Positions 7,316 to 13,781 are shown, counted from the first letter of the stretch. The stretch is DNA of 18,464 bases from JAUVXJ01 sp034430275 (GCA_034430275.1 DAOUEW010000346.1:1-18464); one strand, 5' to 3'. The notes: a model not told the origin generated them from the sequence alone. Translations and numbers: made by a program.

Positions 7316-7612
7316 ATGAATGATGAAGAAGCAATCACCCAGGCCATTCAGCGGGTGGAGCACCCGGAAATCAACTGCAGCCTGGTGGACCTGGGCATGG
7401 TGCAAGACATCCAGGCGAGCGAAGAAGGGGTTTCGCTCAAGCTGGTTCTCCCCTTCTTGGGGATCCCGACCGTCATTCGGGACTACATGGTTGACAGCCT
7501 ACAACAGGCAGTGGCCGGCTTTGGCGTCGAGTTGGAGATCCAAGTGACTGAGATGACCCCCGCCGAACGCCAGCAATTCCTCACGCTTGAGCAACAGAAC
7601 TGGAAGGTCTAA
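7316..7612 (+). CDS. DUF59/MIP18-family protein, Fe-S assembly type, lacking the usual Cys (98 aa)
   Basis: The protein matches the MIP18/SufT/PaaD fold: I-T-Q-A-I-Q-R-V-E-H-P-E-I at residues 7-19, L-V-D-L-G-M-V-Q-D-I at 23-32, then L-K-L-V-L-P-F-L-G-I-P at 41-51 and I-R-D-Y-M-V. Family members act in iron-sulfur cluster assembly or carry C-P in the L-T-x-P-G-C-P segment; here that segment reads L-G-I-P-T, so the conserved Cys is absent. The only Cys is Cys21. ATG 7316 was chosen over earlier starts because AAGGAG (7299-7304) lies 11 nt upstream. An in-frame start at 7217 would overlap the methyltransferase. A decayed groES follows 51 nt downstream. Confidence 0.8.
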   Translation: MNDEEAITQAIQRVEHPEINCSLVDLGMVQDIQASEEGVSLKLVLPFLGIPTVIRDYMVDSLQQAVAGFGVELEIQVTEMTPAERQQFLTLEQQNWKV

Positions 7613-7663
7613 TGGATCAAGGGTGAGGAGCAACCGCTGAATGCAATGAAAGAAGGTAATGAA

Positions 7664-7934
7664 ATGAACATCGAGCCTGGGTGACCGTGTCTTGGTCAAA
7701 GTCCTGGAGCGGGAGTCTCAGACTCCCAGTGGGATCATTCTGCCGGAGACGGCCAGAGAAAAGCCGCAGCAGGAACTGGTGGTGGCCGTTAGCTAGGACG
7801 AGGAGCCGGCGATCGCTGTGGAGGTTGGAGACAAGGTGCTCTTCGCCAAATACACACGCACCGAGATCAAGGTGGACGATACGCCCCACCCGTTGGTGGA
7901 AAGCTCTGACATCCTGGCCCGCATCACCGATTGA
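7664..7934 (+). pseudogene. groS: Decayed GroES (co-chaperonin 10) gene
   Basis: From ATG 7664 the frame reads M-N-I-E-P and stops. Shifting by a missing two bases after position 7678 restores L-G-D-R-V-L-V-K-V-L-E-R, the mobile-loop region S-Q-T-P-S-G-I-I-L-P-E-T-A-R-E-K-P and the C-terminal V-E-V-G-D-K-V-L-F-A-K-Y then S-S-D-I-L-A-R-I. These are GroES signatures over a normal ~90-residue length. A TAG at 7794-7796 interrupts the middle of the restored frame. No groEL remnant follows, so this was a solitary or transferred copy. The two independent lesions argue for a true pseudogene rather than one sequencing error. Confidence 0.85.
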
Positions 7935-7963
7935 TCAGGGATAGGCCAACATCGGGGAGACCT

Positions 7964-7988
7964 GCCCCCACGCACTGTGCGAGGGGGC
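7964..7988 (+). terminator. Strong GC hairpin, possible terminator
   Basis: GCCCCC-A-CGCA-CTG-TGCG-A-GGGGGC folds as a 6-bp plus 4-bp stem with a single A/A mismatch and a 3-nt loop. It begins 30 nt after the groES remnant stop. No T-run follows, so intrinsic termination is plausible but unproven. Confidence 0.45.
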
Positions 7989-8222
7989 TGCCGCCACACA
8001 CCTGTTTCTCCCAGGGTTGGCGACCGGCCTCTGATACCTGGTGCGCTGCTGCAACGTTGATCGTACCCGAAGTTGCTCCTCCTGCCACCGGCATTCACTG
8101 GCCAGGGCCACCAAATTGGGACTTCGCCAAACCAGGTCTAGGCGTTTCGGCTTCCGTTCGAAGCGGAGAAGTATAAATCTTGATACAAGGGTCTAGCGCC
8201 TGTCTCCGAGCGCGGTCTTTGC

Positions 8223-8238
8223 GGCCCGAGGACGGGCC
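8223..8238 (+). promoter_or_regulatory. Hairpin abutting the ribosome site of the triple-thioredoxin gene
   Basis: GGCCCG-AGGA-CGGGCC forms a perfect 6-bp stem with a 4-nt loop. It ends 2 nt before GGAG (8241-8244), the likely ribosome site for ATG 8253. The position could affect ribosome access, but a chance hairpin in GC-rich DNA is possible. Confidence 0.3.
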
Positions 8239-8252
8239 TTGGAGCCTATGTC

Positions 8253-9332
8253 ATGATTCCAGAAAGAGAAAGGAACAACGACAGAGAAATGACAGGACCA
8301 CTAATTGATGAGAGCTCGCGGGAGGCACTGACAGAGAAGTTCCAACGAGAACTCCAGAATGAGGTAAGCCTGTCCGTCTTCATAGGGCCGGAGAACAAAG
8401 AATACTGCGATTTCACGGCTCAATTGTGTGAGGAACTAAACAGACTTGATGGCAGAATCAAACGCACTGTGTATCAAAACGGCGGTGAGAAGGCAACTGA
8501 GCTGGGCATCATCCGAACCCCAACCGTACTCGTGGGGTGGGATCAGGGATACAAGCTGAAATACACCGGCGCTCCTACGGGCCAGGAAGCGGGAGGCTTC
8601 ATTGAGGCCATCTCCCTCATCTCTCGCCGGGATAGCGCACTCCAGGAAGATTCCAAGGCCAAACTCCAGAACATAGATCGCGATGTCTCCATCCAGGTGT
8701 ATGTCACGCCGGCCTGTCCCTACTGCCCCCGTGCTGTCTTGTTGGCACACCAGATTGCCATCGAGTCCAAGGGGCGGGTGGAATCCGAGTGCGTGGAGGC
8801 TTCGGAGAATATGGACCTGGCCAAGCAGTTTAACGTCAGCTCTGTTCCGCAACAGGTGATCAACGGGGATATGGATTCCATCTCTATCGGCGTACAGCCT
8901 GAATCCAAGTTTGTTGACGACGTACTGCGCTATGGGTCGTCTCGTTACGCCAAGATTGTGGAGGCAGAGGAAGCCAAGAGGGCCCTGGCCGAAAGGCTGG
9001 TGGATGCCCCCACCGGGCCGGTGATTCTGACGGACCGTAGTTTCGATCAAGCTGTCCAGAAGTATCCTATGTTGGTCGTGGACTGTTGGGCCGAGTGGTG
9101 CGGTCCTTGCAGGATGGTCGCTCCTGTAATTGAGGCCTTGGCGCGGGATTATCAGGGCCAGATCGTTTTTGGAAAACTGGATGTGGACCACAATCCAGGA
9201 GTTGCGGCGCGATACCAGATCATGTCCATTCCCACTCTTCTCATTTTCAAAGGGGGCGACCTGGTGGATACCAAGATAGGCGCCCTACTCAGGCATGCCT
9301 TGGAAGAAGTATTGCGCAAGTATGTCAATTGA
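8253..9332 (+). CDS. Three-domain thioredoxin-fold protein: PDO/glutaredoxin-like pair plus C-terminal thioredoxin (359 aa)
   Basis: Domain 1 (about 36-122) has K-E-Y-C at residues 49-52 where related two-fold disulfide oxidoreductases have C-x-x-C, so only Cys52 remains; its cis-Pro segment is R-T-P-T (88-91). Domain 2 (about 144-228) has intact Cys155-P-Y-Cys158 and cis-Pro199 in S-V-P-Q. Domain 3 (about 255-357) is a classical thioredoxin with W-C-G-P-C at 282-286 (Cys283, Cys286), an extra Cys278 and cis-Pro327 in S-I-P-T. The protein is likely a cytoplasmic dithiol relay. No signal peptide is seen. ATG 8253 has GGAG 8 nt upstream; ATG 8289 (starting M-T-G-P-L) is an alternative closer to the conserved region. 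The gene end overlaps the start of methyltransferase copy B. Confidence 0.85.
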   Translation: MIPERERNNDREMTGPLIDESSREALTEKFQRELQNEVSLSVFIGPENKEYCDFTAQLCEELNRLDGRIKRTVYQNGGEKATELGIIRTPTVLVGWDQGYKLKYTGAPTGQEAGGFIEAISLISRRDSALQEDSKAKLQNIDRDVSIQVYVTPACPYCPRAVLLAHQIAIESKGRVESECVEASENMDLAKQFNVSSVPQQVINGDMDSISIGVQPESKFVDDVLRYGSSRYAKIVEAEEAKRALAERLVDAPTGPVILTDRSFDQAVQKYPMLVVDCWAEWCGPCRMVAPVIEALARDYQGQIVFGKLDVDHNPGVAARYQIMSIPTLLIFKGGDLVDTKIGALLRHALEEVLRKYVN

Positions 9333-9696
9333 TGGCTCGTTCAACCGTTACGTCTCCAAGGTAGAGGCCACGGGCGCTGGGGCTCGCTACTACGACTTGT
9401 TGATGAACCTCATCACCGGCGGCACATACCCCTCTTTCATCCGTCGGGTCATATGAGATATGAGGATTCGGCCAAGTGATGCTATGTTGGATCTGCGAGC
9501 AGGCGCCGGACGCAATGCCTGCCTGACGGCTCGCTATCTTGGCGATCTGAGCCGCATCGTGGGGCTGGACATCAGGACGGACATGTTAGAGCAGACCTGG
9601 CGCCGCGGCCAGCATTTCCCTATCGTCGCTTTTGAGAAGAATCGGGCGGAGCATGTGCGGCTGCTGGGGGCGGGAAAGCAGCGGGAGGTTTGGAAG
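9322..9696 (+). pseudogene. Broken methyltransferase, copy B (opal codon plus internal deletion)
   Basis: From ATG 9322, inside the end of the thioredoxin-fold gene, the frame gives A-R-Y-Y-D-L-L-M-N-L-I then P-S-F-I-R-R-V-I. A TGA at 9454-9456 interrupts it, and then come M-L-D-L-R-A-G-A-G-R-N-A (motif I, glycine pattern damaged) and I-V-G-L-D-I-R-T-D-M-L. At about 9645-9652 the frame jumps from the segment equivalent to copy A residue ~103 straight to H-V-R-L-L-G-A, equivalent to residue ~204. About 100 codons, including motifs IV to post-III, are therefore deleted. It is a clear paralogue of the 5856-6530 gene. The reading frame runs on into the micro-ORF below. Confidence 0.8.
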
Positions 9697-9798
9697 ATGG
9701 GCACCAAGATCGATAGAGTGAAGGATCTGGAGAGGCGAATAGAGGAGTTGAAGCGTCGATGGCCGGCCCATCCAGTCCCGACGACAATGCTTCCGTAG
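9697..9798 (+). CDS. Micro-ORF with RRWPAHPVP motif, copy B, ending at a suspicious amber codon (33 aa)
   Basis: GGGAGG (9683-9688) lies 8 nt before ATG 9697. The product is highly charged: D-R-V-K-D-L-E-R-R-I-E-E-L-K, then R-R-W-P-A-H-P-V-P-T-T-M-L-P and TAG 9796-9798. Beyond the TAG the same frame continues L-E-E-L-E-E-E-L-D-G-E-W-K-R-A, a natural continuation of a coiled coil, so the amber probably replaces an internal codon and the ancestral protein was longer. A related but frameshifted copy lies at 6505-6613, also directly after a methyltransferase. Function unknown; a small helical partner protein is a reasonable guess. It precedes the ferredoxin gene by about 60 nt. Confidence 0.5.
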   Translation: MGTKIDRVKDLERRIEELKRRWPAHPVPTTMLP

Positions 9799-9859
9799 TT
9801 AGAGGAGCTGGAGGAGGAATTGGACGGGGAGTGGAAGAGAGCAACCGAGGAGGAAAACA

Positions 9860-10066
9860 TTGCCAAAGCCCATGGCCCTGGTGGATTATGGGAAATGCCA
9901 ACCTGAGAAATGCGACAGGGGTATCTGCCTTGCCGTGCTTGCATGTCCGAACAAAGTTCTTAAACAGGAAGCTCCTTATGAGATGCCCGATCCCAATCCG
10001 GCTATGTGTGTTGGCTGTGGCACATGTGCGCAGGCCTGTCCCTTGAAGGCAATTCGACTGATGTAA
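9860..10066 (+). CDS. Two-cluster [4Fe-4S] ferredoxin-like protein (68 aa)
   Basis: Eight cysteines form two sets. Cys13, Cys18, Cys23 and Cys29-Pro have unusual x4/x4/x5 spacing, and Cys50-x2-Cys53-x2-Cys56-x3-Cys60-Pro is a canonical [4Fe-4S] motif. The N-terminal V-D-Y-G-K-C-x4-C-D-x-G-x-C layout resembles the Fe-S domain at the start of RLI/ABCE1 proteins rather than clostridial ferredoxin. The protein is likely a cytoplasmic electron carrier or an Fe-S subunit of a redox enzyme. TTG 9860 was chosen because GAGGAGGA (9848-9855) is 4 nt upstream; ATG 9872 is too far from it for good spacing. A hairpin follows the stop. Confidence 0.8.
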   Translation: MPKPMALVDYGKCQPEKCDRGICLAVLACPNKVLKQEAPYEMPDPNPAMCVGCGTCAQACPLKAIRLM

Positions 10067-10109
10067 AGCACCGCGGATCTAACAGCCGAACGTATGACAT
10101 CAGGTTGAA

Positions 10110-10130
10110 GGCACGACGATACATCGTGCC
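10110..10130 (+). repeat. Perfect 7-bp inverted repeat after the ferredoxin gene
   Basis: GGCACGA-cgataca-TCGTGCC has perfect 7-bp arms and a 7-nt loop. It begins 44 nt after the ferredoxin stop and ends 27 nt before the DUF1684 remnant start. It could be a weak terminator (no T-run) or an operator dyad. Confidence 0.4.
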
Positions 10131-10156
10131 ATAGCAGTATAAGGAGGCAGGCCGCT

Positions 10157-10706
10157 CTGGAGACTGATGAATGGAAGGCACAGCTCAGGAAAGAGCGTGG
10201 AGAAAAGGATAGGTTCTTCGCAGGGCACTGGCAATCGCCGATACCTCTCGAAGAGCGCACTGGCTTCAAAGGACTTGACTATTACCCTCCCGACCCGGAC
10301 TTCAGATTCGAGATCGAGCTTCACTACCATGAGGACAAGGAGACGGTGAGGATGGCCTACACAAAGGGCGAGGAGCGGGACTTTGTGCGATGGGGGGAGT
10401 TCCGATTCCGGGTGGGCGGCGAGGAGTGTGTGCTTCACGTTTATCAAGCCGATCCTCAGGAGGAGCAGTTTGTTCATCCCATTCAAGGACGCAACATCTG
10501 GCCCGGAGACATACGGTGCAGGGCGGTATCTCGACTTCGACGCTGCGAGGGATCGCACTGCCGATGGAAAATGGATTCTTGACCTCAACAGAGCGTACAA
10601 TCCGTGGTGCATGTACAGCGAGGAGTACACGTGTCCCTTCGTCCCTCGGGAGAACTGCCTTGCCATGCCGATACGCGCCGGCGAGGAGAACTATCCCCTG
10701 AACTAA
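10157..10706 (+). pseudogene. DUF1684 gene with +1 frameshift
   Basis: The first part reads W-K-A-Q-L-R-K-E-R, D-R-F-F-A-G-H, F-K-G-L-D-Y-Y-P-P-D-P and W-G-E-F-R-F-R-V-G-G. The second part, in the next frame, reads L-F-I-P-F-K-D-A-T-S-G-P-E-T-Y-G-A-G-R-Y-L, then D-L-N-R-A-Y-N-P-W-C-M-Y-S and P-I-R-A-G-E. Together they make a full-length DUF1684 protein, a family of unknown biochemical role. An extra T in the TTT at 10469-10471 joins the two halves. AAGGAGG (10141-10147) lies 9 nt before CTG 10157; no ATG or GTG is available there, so the start codon may also be mutated. Products from the split frames would lack half the domain. Confidence 0.82.
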
Positions 10707-10747
10707 TGGCGCACGCATAATCCTCCACTCTTTGCGCGTCATCCGGT

Positions 10748-10999
10748 GAACTGCGGCACAGCCGTGTGCGGGGGCTCATGACCATGGGACCGCGCTTTGG
10801 CGATCCAGAGCAGGCACCGTCCTACCTCCAAGCAACGCGGGCGGCGTTTGAGCATCTCCGGGCCCCGAACCTGCGCGATGCAACGACGAGCTACCTTGCT
10901 ACCGGCATGAGTAACAGCTACCTGGTCGCCCTCGAGGAAGGTGCCAAAGTTGTTCGGATCGGCACCAAGGTATTCGGTCCTCGTCCAGAAAGAGCATAG
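10748..10999 (+). pseudogene. yggS: C-terminal fragment of YggS-family PLP-binding protein
   Basis: The frame encodes E-L-R-H-S-R-V-R-G-L-M-T-M-G-P-R-F-G-D-P, then an A-A-F-E-H-L helix, G-M-S-N-S-Y-L-V-A-L-E-E-G-A and V-V-R-I-G-T-K-V-F-G-P-R. These are the last three conserved blocks of YggS/PROSC proteins, which control PLP homeostasis; the GMSxDxxxAI and RIGTxIFG blocks are diagnostic. The first ~140 residues, including the PLP lysine, are absent, so the fragment cannot bind PLP covalently. GTG 10766 could start a 77-residue peptide but has no good ribosome site. The remnant ends 55 nt before the flavoprotein gene. Confidence 0.78.
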
Positions 11000-11054
11000 A
11001 TCATGTCCTGTCGAAGGAAGCGAAGAACGCACACATTTAGCGAGGAGGTTTGCA

Positions 11055-12401
11055 GTGAAGAAAGTAGACGCTTTGATCATCGGTAGCAGCGCGTCCGGGT
11101 TTACTGCCGCCATTACAGCACGGCGGCACTACCCCGATGCCACCCTGGCCCTCATCCGCCAGGAAGAGAAGACTCTCATTCCCTGCGGTATTCCCTACAT
11201 CTTTGGCACCCTGGGTTCCCCAGACAAGAACCTGATGCCCGACCCGGTACTGGCCAAGAACGACGTGGATTTGATTGTCGACCGGGTCACCGGGATTGAT
11301 CTGCAGGCACGAACGGTTCTCACGTCTCAGGGGCAGTCCATCGGCTACGGAAAACTGATCGTAGCCACTGGTTCCGTCCCCCTCGTCCCCCCGATTCCCG
11401 GCGTGGACAAAGAGAACGTCTTCTCTATCAAGAAGGACGTGGCCTATCTAGCCCATCTGTTGGAGGTTCTGAAAGGGTGTCGCGACGTGGTCATCATCGG
11501 TGGCGGGTTCATCGGTCTGGAAATGGCGGACGAATGTCGCAAGCTGGGCGATCTGAATATCTCCGTTGTAGAGATGCTCCCTCATTGCCTCTTCGCGGTC
11601 TTTGACGAGGGCTTGTGCGTGCAGGCTGAGGAGGAACTGACCAAGGTGGGCATCCGGGTTTGGGCTTCTCACAAAGCCGAAGCTTTGCTTGGGAATAGCA
11701 GCGTGGAGCAGGTTGAACTGGATAACAGTGAGAGGCTGCGGGCCGATGCTGTCATTCTGGGTATCGGGGTTCGTCCCAACACGGAGTTGGCCCAGAACGC
11801 CGGACTAGAGATCGGTCCTACCGGCGGCATTGCTGTGGACCGCCACATGTTCACCAGCGATCCCAACATCCTGGCGGCAGGTGACTGCGCCGACAAGGTA
11901 GACTTCTTCACGGGGCAGCCTGCGCAAGTATGGTTAGCCTCAGTCGCCTCCGCCGAGGCTCGTATCGCAGCGGCCAATCTCTTCGAGATCCGCCGCGCGC
12001 ACAAGGGATCGATCAGCGTGTTCTCCACGAAGATCGGGAATCTGGCCTGCGGGCTAGCCGGGATTGGGGAGAAGAGCGCCCGTGAGGCGGGAATCGCCTA
12101 TGTTGTTGGCGAGGCCGAAGCCACAGATAGACACCCGGGTTCCCTGCCTGGTGCCAGGACGCTTCGGGTCAAGCTGATCTTCCGCAAGTATTCCGGGACC
12201 CTCATTGGCGGCCAAGCCTGCGGCGGCGATACGGTGGGGGAAATGGCGAACTTGATCGCCACCATGATCCAGGCGGAGATGAACGCCGATCAGATCGCAA
12301 CCTTCCAAATGGGCACGCATCCGCTGCTCACGGCGTCGCCAGTGTCCTATCCGCTGGTCAATGCCGCAGAGCTGGCCTTGAGCAGGATGCAACCGAGTTG
12401 A
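11055..12401 (+). CDS. FAD/NAD(P)-dependent disulfide oxidoreductase, CoA-disulfide reductase/NADH oxidase type (448 aa)
   Basis: An N-terminal FAD dinucleotide fold starts at V-D-A-L-I-I-G-S-S-A-S-G (residues 4-15), with Ser replacing some glycines of GxGxxG. The single redox Cys44 sits in I-P-C-G-I-P-Y, the position of the active Cys of CoA-disulfide reductases and NADH oxidases. A-T-G-S is at 104-107, the NAD(P) fold V-V-I-I-G-G-G-F-I-G-L-E at 145-156, and the second FAD contact A-A-G-D-C-A-D at 274-280. A pyridine-nucleotide-disulfide dimerisation domain closes the protein. GTG 11055 was chosen because GAGGAGG (11042-11048) lies 6 nt upstream; ATG 10941 would overlap the YggS remnant. It is likely a cytoplasmic thiol/persulfide or oxygen-defence reductase. 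Confidence 0.87.
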   Translation: MKKVDALIIGSSASGFTAAITARRHYPDATLALIRQEEKTLIPCGIPYIFGTLGSPDKNLMPDPVLAKNDVDLIVDRVTGIDLQARTVLTSQGQSIGYGKLIVATGSVPLVPPIPGVDKENVFSIKKDVAYLAHLLEVLKGCRDVVIIGGGFIGLEMADECRKLGDLNISVVEMLPHCLFAVFDEGLCVQAEEELTKVGIRVWASHKAEALLGNSSVEQVELDNSERLRADAVILGIGVRPNTELAQNAGLEIGPTGGIAVDRHMFTSDPNILAAGDCADKVDFFTGQPAQVWLASVASAEARIAAANLFEIRRAHKGSISVFSTKIGNLACGLAGIGEKSAREAGIAYVVGEAEATDRHPGSLPGARTLRVKLIFRKYSGTLIGGQACGGDTVGEMANLIATMIQAEMNADQIATFQMGTHPLLTASPVSYPLVNAAELALSRMQPS

Positions 12402-12515
12402 GACCAAGTTCACCACACGACCAATGAAGCCTAATTGACGCCTAGGCGCAGTACGACAGGTCGGCGATCGGCACTCCTGCAAGACAACCTGCCTGTTGGG
12501 ACCGAGCATACGCGG

Positions 12516-12555
12516 CTGGCGGTTCAATCACAGCAGGGAGATTATGAACCGCCAG
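12516..12555 (+). repeat. Perfect 11-bp inverted repeat upstream of flavodoxin
   Basis: CTGGCGGTTCA (12516-12526) and TGAACCGCCAG (12545-12555) are exact reverse complements separated by 18 nt. The element ends 42 nt before the flavodoxin ATG, so it may be an operator for a dimeric regulator, an RNA hairpin in the leader, or a terminator of the flavoprotein gene. No T-run follows. Confidence 0.6.
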
Positions 12556-12597
12556 CAACGATTTGCAGTGCCTATTACGCTGCGTCCGAGGTGAACA

Positions 12598-13047
12598 ATG
12601 AAGACTCTGCTTGTCTACGACTCGGTCTATGGTAATACGGAGATCATCGCCAAAGCCGTCGGTGATGCCATTGGCGGCGAAGTCAAAGTGGTCCGCGCCG
12701 CAGAATCGCACCCCTCCGAAACCAAGACGGTTAACCTCCTCTGCGTCGGTAGTCCCACCCACGGCGGCCGGCCATCGCCTCCGATGAAAGAGGTCCTGGA
12801 CAAAGTGCAGGCGGGTGACCTGGAAGGGGTCAAGGTGGCTGCCTTTGACACCAGGCTCACAGTGAGATGGGTCCGCATCTTCGGGTATGCCGCAGGAAGG
12901 ATCGCCAAGAGCCTGAAGGAAAAGGGCGCGACTCTCGTGGGCTCACCGGAAGGCTTTCTTGTTACAGGCACCAAGGGCCCGCTCAAGGACGGTGAACTGG
13001 AGCGCGCTGCGGCCTGGGCGAAGGAGATTGTCGAGAGTGTGAAGTAG
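12598..13047 (+). CDS. Flavodoxin (149 aa)
   Basis: The N-terminal phosphate-binding loop L-V-Y-D-S-V-Y-G-N-T-E at residues 5-15 is the FMN signature. The G-S-P-T-H-G-G-R-P-S-P-P block at about 52-63 is the second FMN loop, and the protein has the ~150-residue length of a single-domain flavodoxin. It is a soluble low-potential electron carrier that can replace ferredoxin. GAGGTGA (12589-12595) precedes ATG 12598 closely. The gene stands alone, flanked by an inverted repeat upstream and a hairpin downstream. Together with the preceding flavoprotein and ferredoxin it strengthens the redox theme. The partner enzyme is not evident. Confidence 0.87.
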   Translation: MKTLLVYDSVYGNTEIIAKAVGDAIGGEVKVVRAAESHPSETKTVNLLCVGSPTHGGRPSPPMKEVLDKVQAGDLEGVKVAAFDTRLTVRWVRIFGYAAGRIAKSLKEKGATLVGSPEGFLVTGTKGPLKDGELERAAAWAKEIVESVK

Positions 13048-13113
13048 TTCCACGACCACACATCCCTCTGTAGCCGCACGGCATGACCACGCTCCCAACG
13101 TCCCGACCTCTTC

Positions 13114-13142
13114 GTGCGGGCGAGTCTGAGACCCGCCCGCAC
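13114..13142 (+). terminator. Strong hairpin, probable terminator after flavodoxin
   Basis: GTGCGGGCG and CGCCCGCAC form a perfect 9-bp stem around an 11-nt loop that itself contains GTC/GAC. It lies 66 nt after the flavodoxin stop and before the next promoter. No T-run follows. Confidence 0.5.
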
Positions 13143-13174
13143 AGCGCTTCGACACACCTGCTGCTTCCACCTAC

Positions 13175-13203
13175 TTGCCGCATCCCCCCACTTCTGCTAT
13201 AAC
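13175..13203 (+). promoter_or_regulatory. Sigma-70-like promoter for the zinc-ribbon membrane gene
   Basis: TTGCCG (13175-13180), a 17-nt spacer and TATAAC (13198-13203) match the consensus at most positions. The ATG follows 50 nt downstream, with AAGGAGA at 13242-13248 as ribosome site. Confidence 0.55.
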
Positions 13204-13253
13204 TCAGGACGATTCGCTCTTGCCCAGATCGACTTACGTGCAAGGAGACATAC

Positions 13254-13781
13254 ATGCCAGAGATCCCTGATCTCACAGAATTGATTGCCACCCTAGGCCT
13301 GGTCGGCCAGGTGCTGTTCTGGGTCGTCGGTGCCTACTTCGTGGCCTTCTGGTTCAGCCTCATCGTCTGGACCTTTCGTGACGTGCGAGCGCGGTCCCGC
13401 GACCTGTTCACCCAGGCGCTTGGTACACTGCTGGTCGTGCCTCCGCCGCCCCTGGACATAGCCGGTCTGGTCCTCTATTTCGTCCTCCGGCCCCGGGAGA
13501 CCCTGGCGGAGGGGTACGAACGCTCCCTTGAGGAAGAGGTCCTGCTGCAAGGCATCGAGGACGTGGAGGTCTGCCCGGCCTGCAAGCAACTCATCGAAGA
13601 CGAATACATGGTCTGCCCCCAGTGCTACACCCAACTGAAGAAGAAATGCCCCGACTGCGGCCGCCTGATGGAGCTATCCTGGACCCTCTGTCCCTACTGC
13701 GGAGGCAAGGTCGCTACTCAGCGTGCGCCCGCTGGCCTGCCCGAGAACAGGGTGCCAGAAGAGCATAGTGAGCCCAAGTGA
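13254..13781 (+). CDS. Membrane protein with two C-terminal zinc ribbons (175 aa)
   Basis: Two hydrophobic segments (about residues 14-40 and 57-79) are followed by a charged linker and two adjacent zinc ribbons: Cys107-x2-Cys110 with Cys121-x2-Cys124, and Cys132-x2-Cys135 with Cys146-x2-Cys149. This matches the double-zinc-ribbon (DZANK-like) pattern. The ribbons probably sit in the cytoplasm, anchored by the hairpin of membrane helices. Function unknown; such ribbons often mediate protein or nucleic-acid contacts. The tail ends in a Pro/Glu-rich stretch. The gene has its own promoter and overlaps the glycosyltransferase start by 14 nt, so the pair is co-expressed. Confidence 0.72.
   Translation: MPEIPDLTELIATLGLVGQVLFWVVGAYFVAFWFSLIVWTFRDVRARSRDLFTQALGTLLVVPPPPLDIAGLVLYFVLRPRETLAEGYERSLEEEVLLQGIEDVEVCPACKQLIEDEYMVCPQCYTQLKKKCPDCGRLMELSWTLCPYCGGKVATQRAPAGLPENRVPEEHSEPK

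Larger units (their letters stand above)
7935..8252 (+). other. Non-coding gap after the groES remnant
   Basis: No protein family could be recognised in this 318-nt gap in any frame. It contains two hairpins, annotated separately (7964-7988 and 8223-8238), and a TATAAA at 8172-8177 that could be a -10 box for the downstream thioredoxin-fold gene. No good -35 was found at 16-18 nt spacing. Confidence 0.5.

Noticed and set aside
7681..7944. 87-codon + strand open frame
   Set aside because: Composition is Arg/Ser/Trp-rich nonsense; the GroES homology is in another frame of the same DNA.
8436..9191. 251-codon antisense open frame
   Set aside because: It lies wholly opposite the triple thioredoxin gene, shows no domain or ribosome site, and is explained by GC-rich codon structure.
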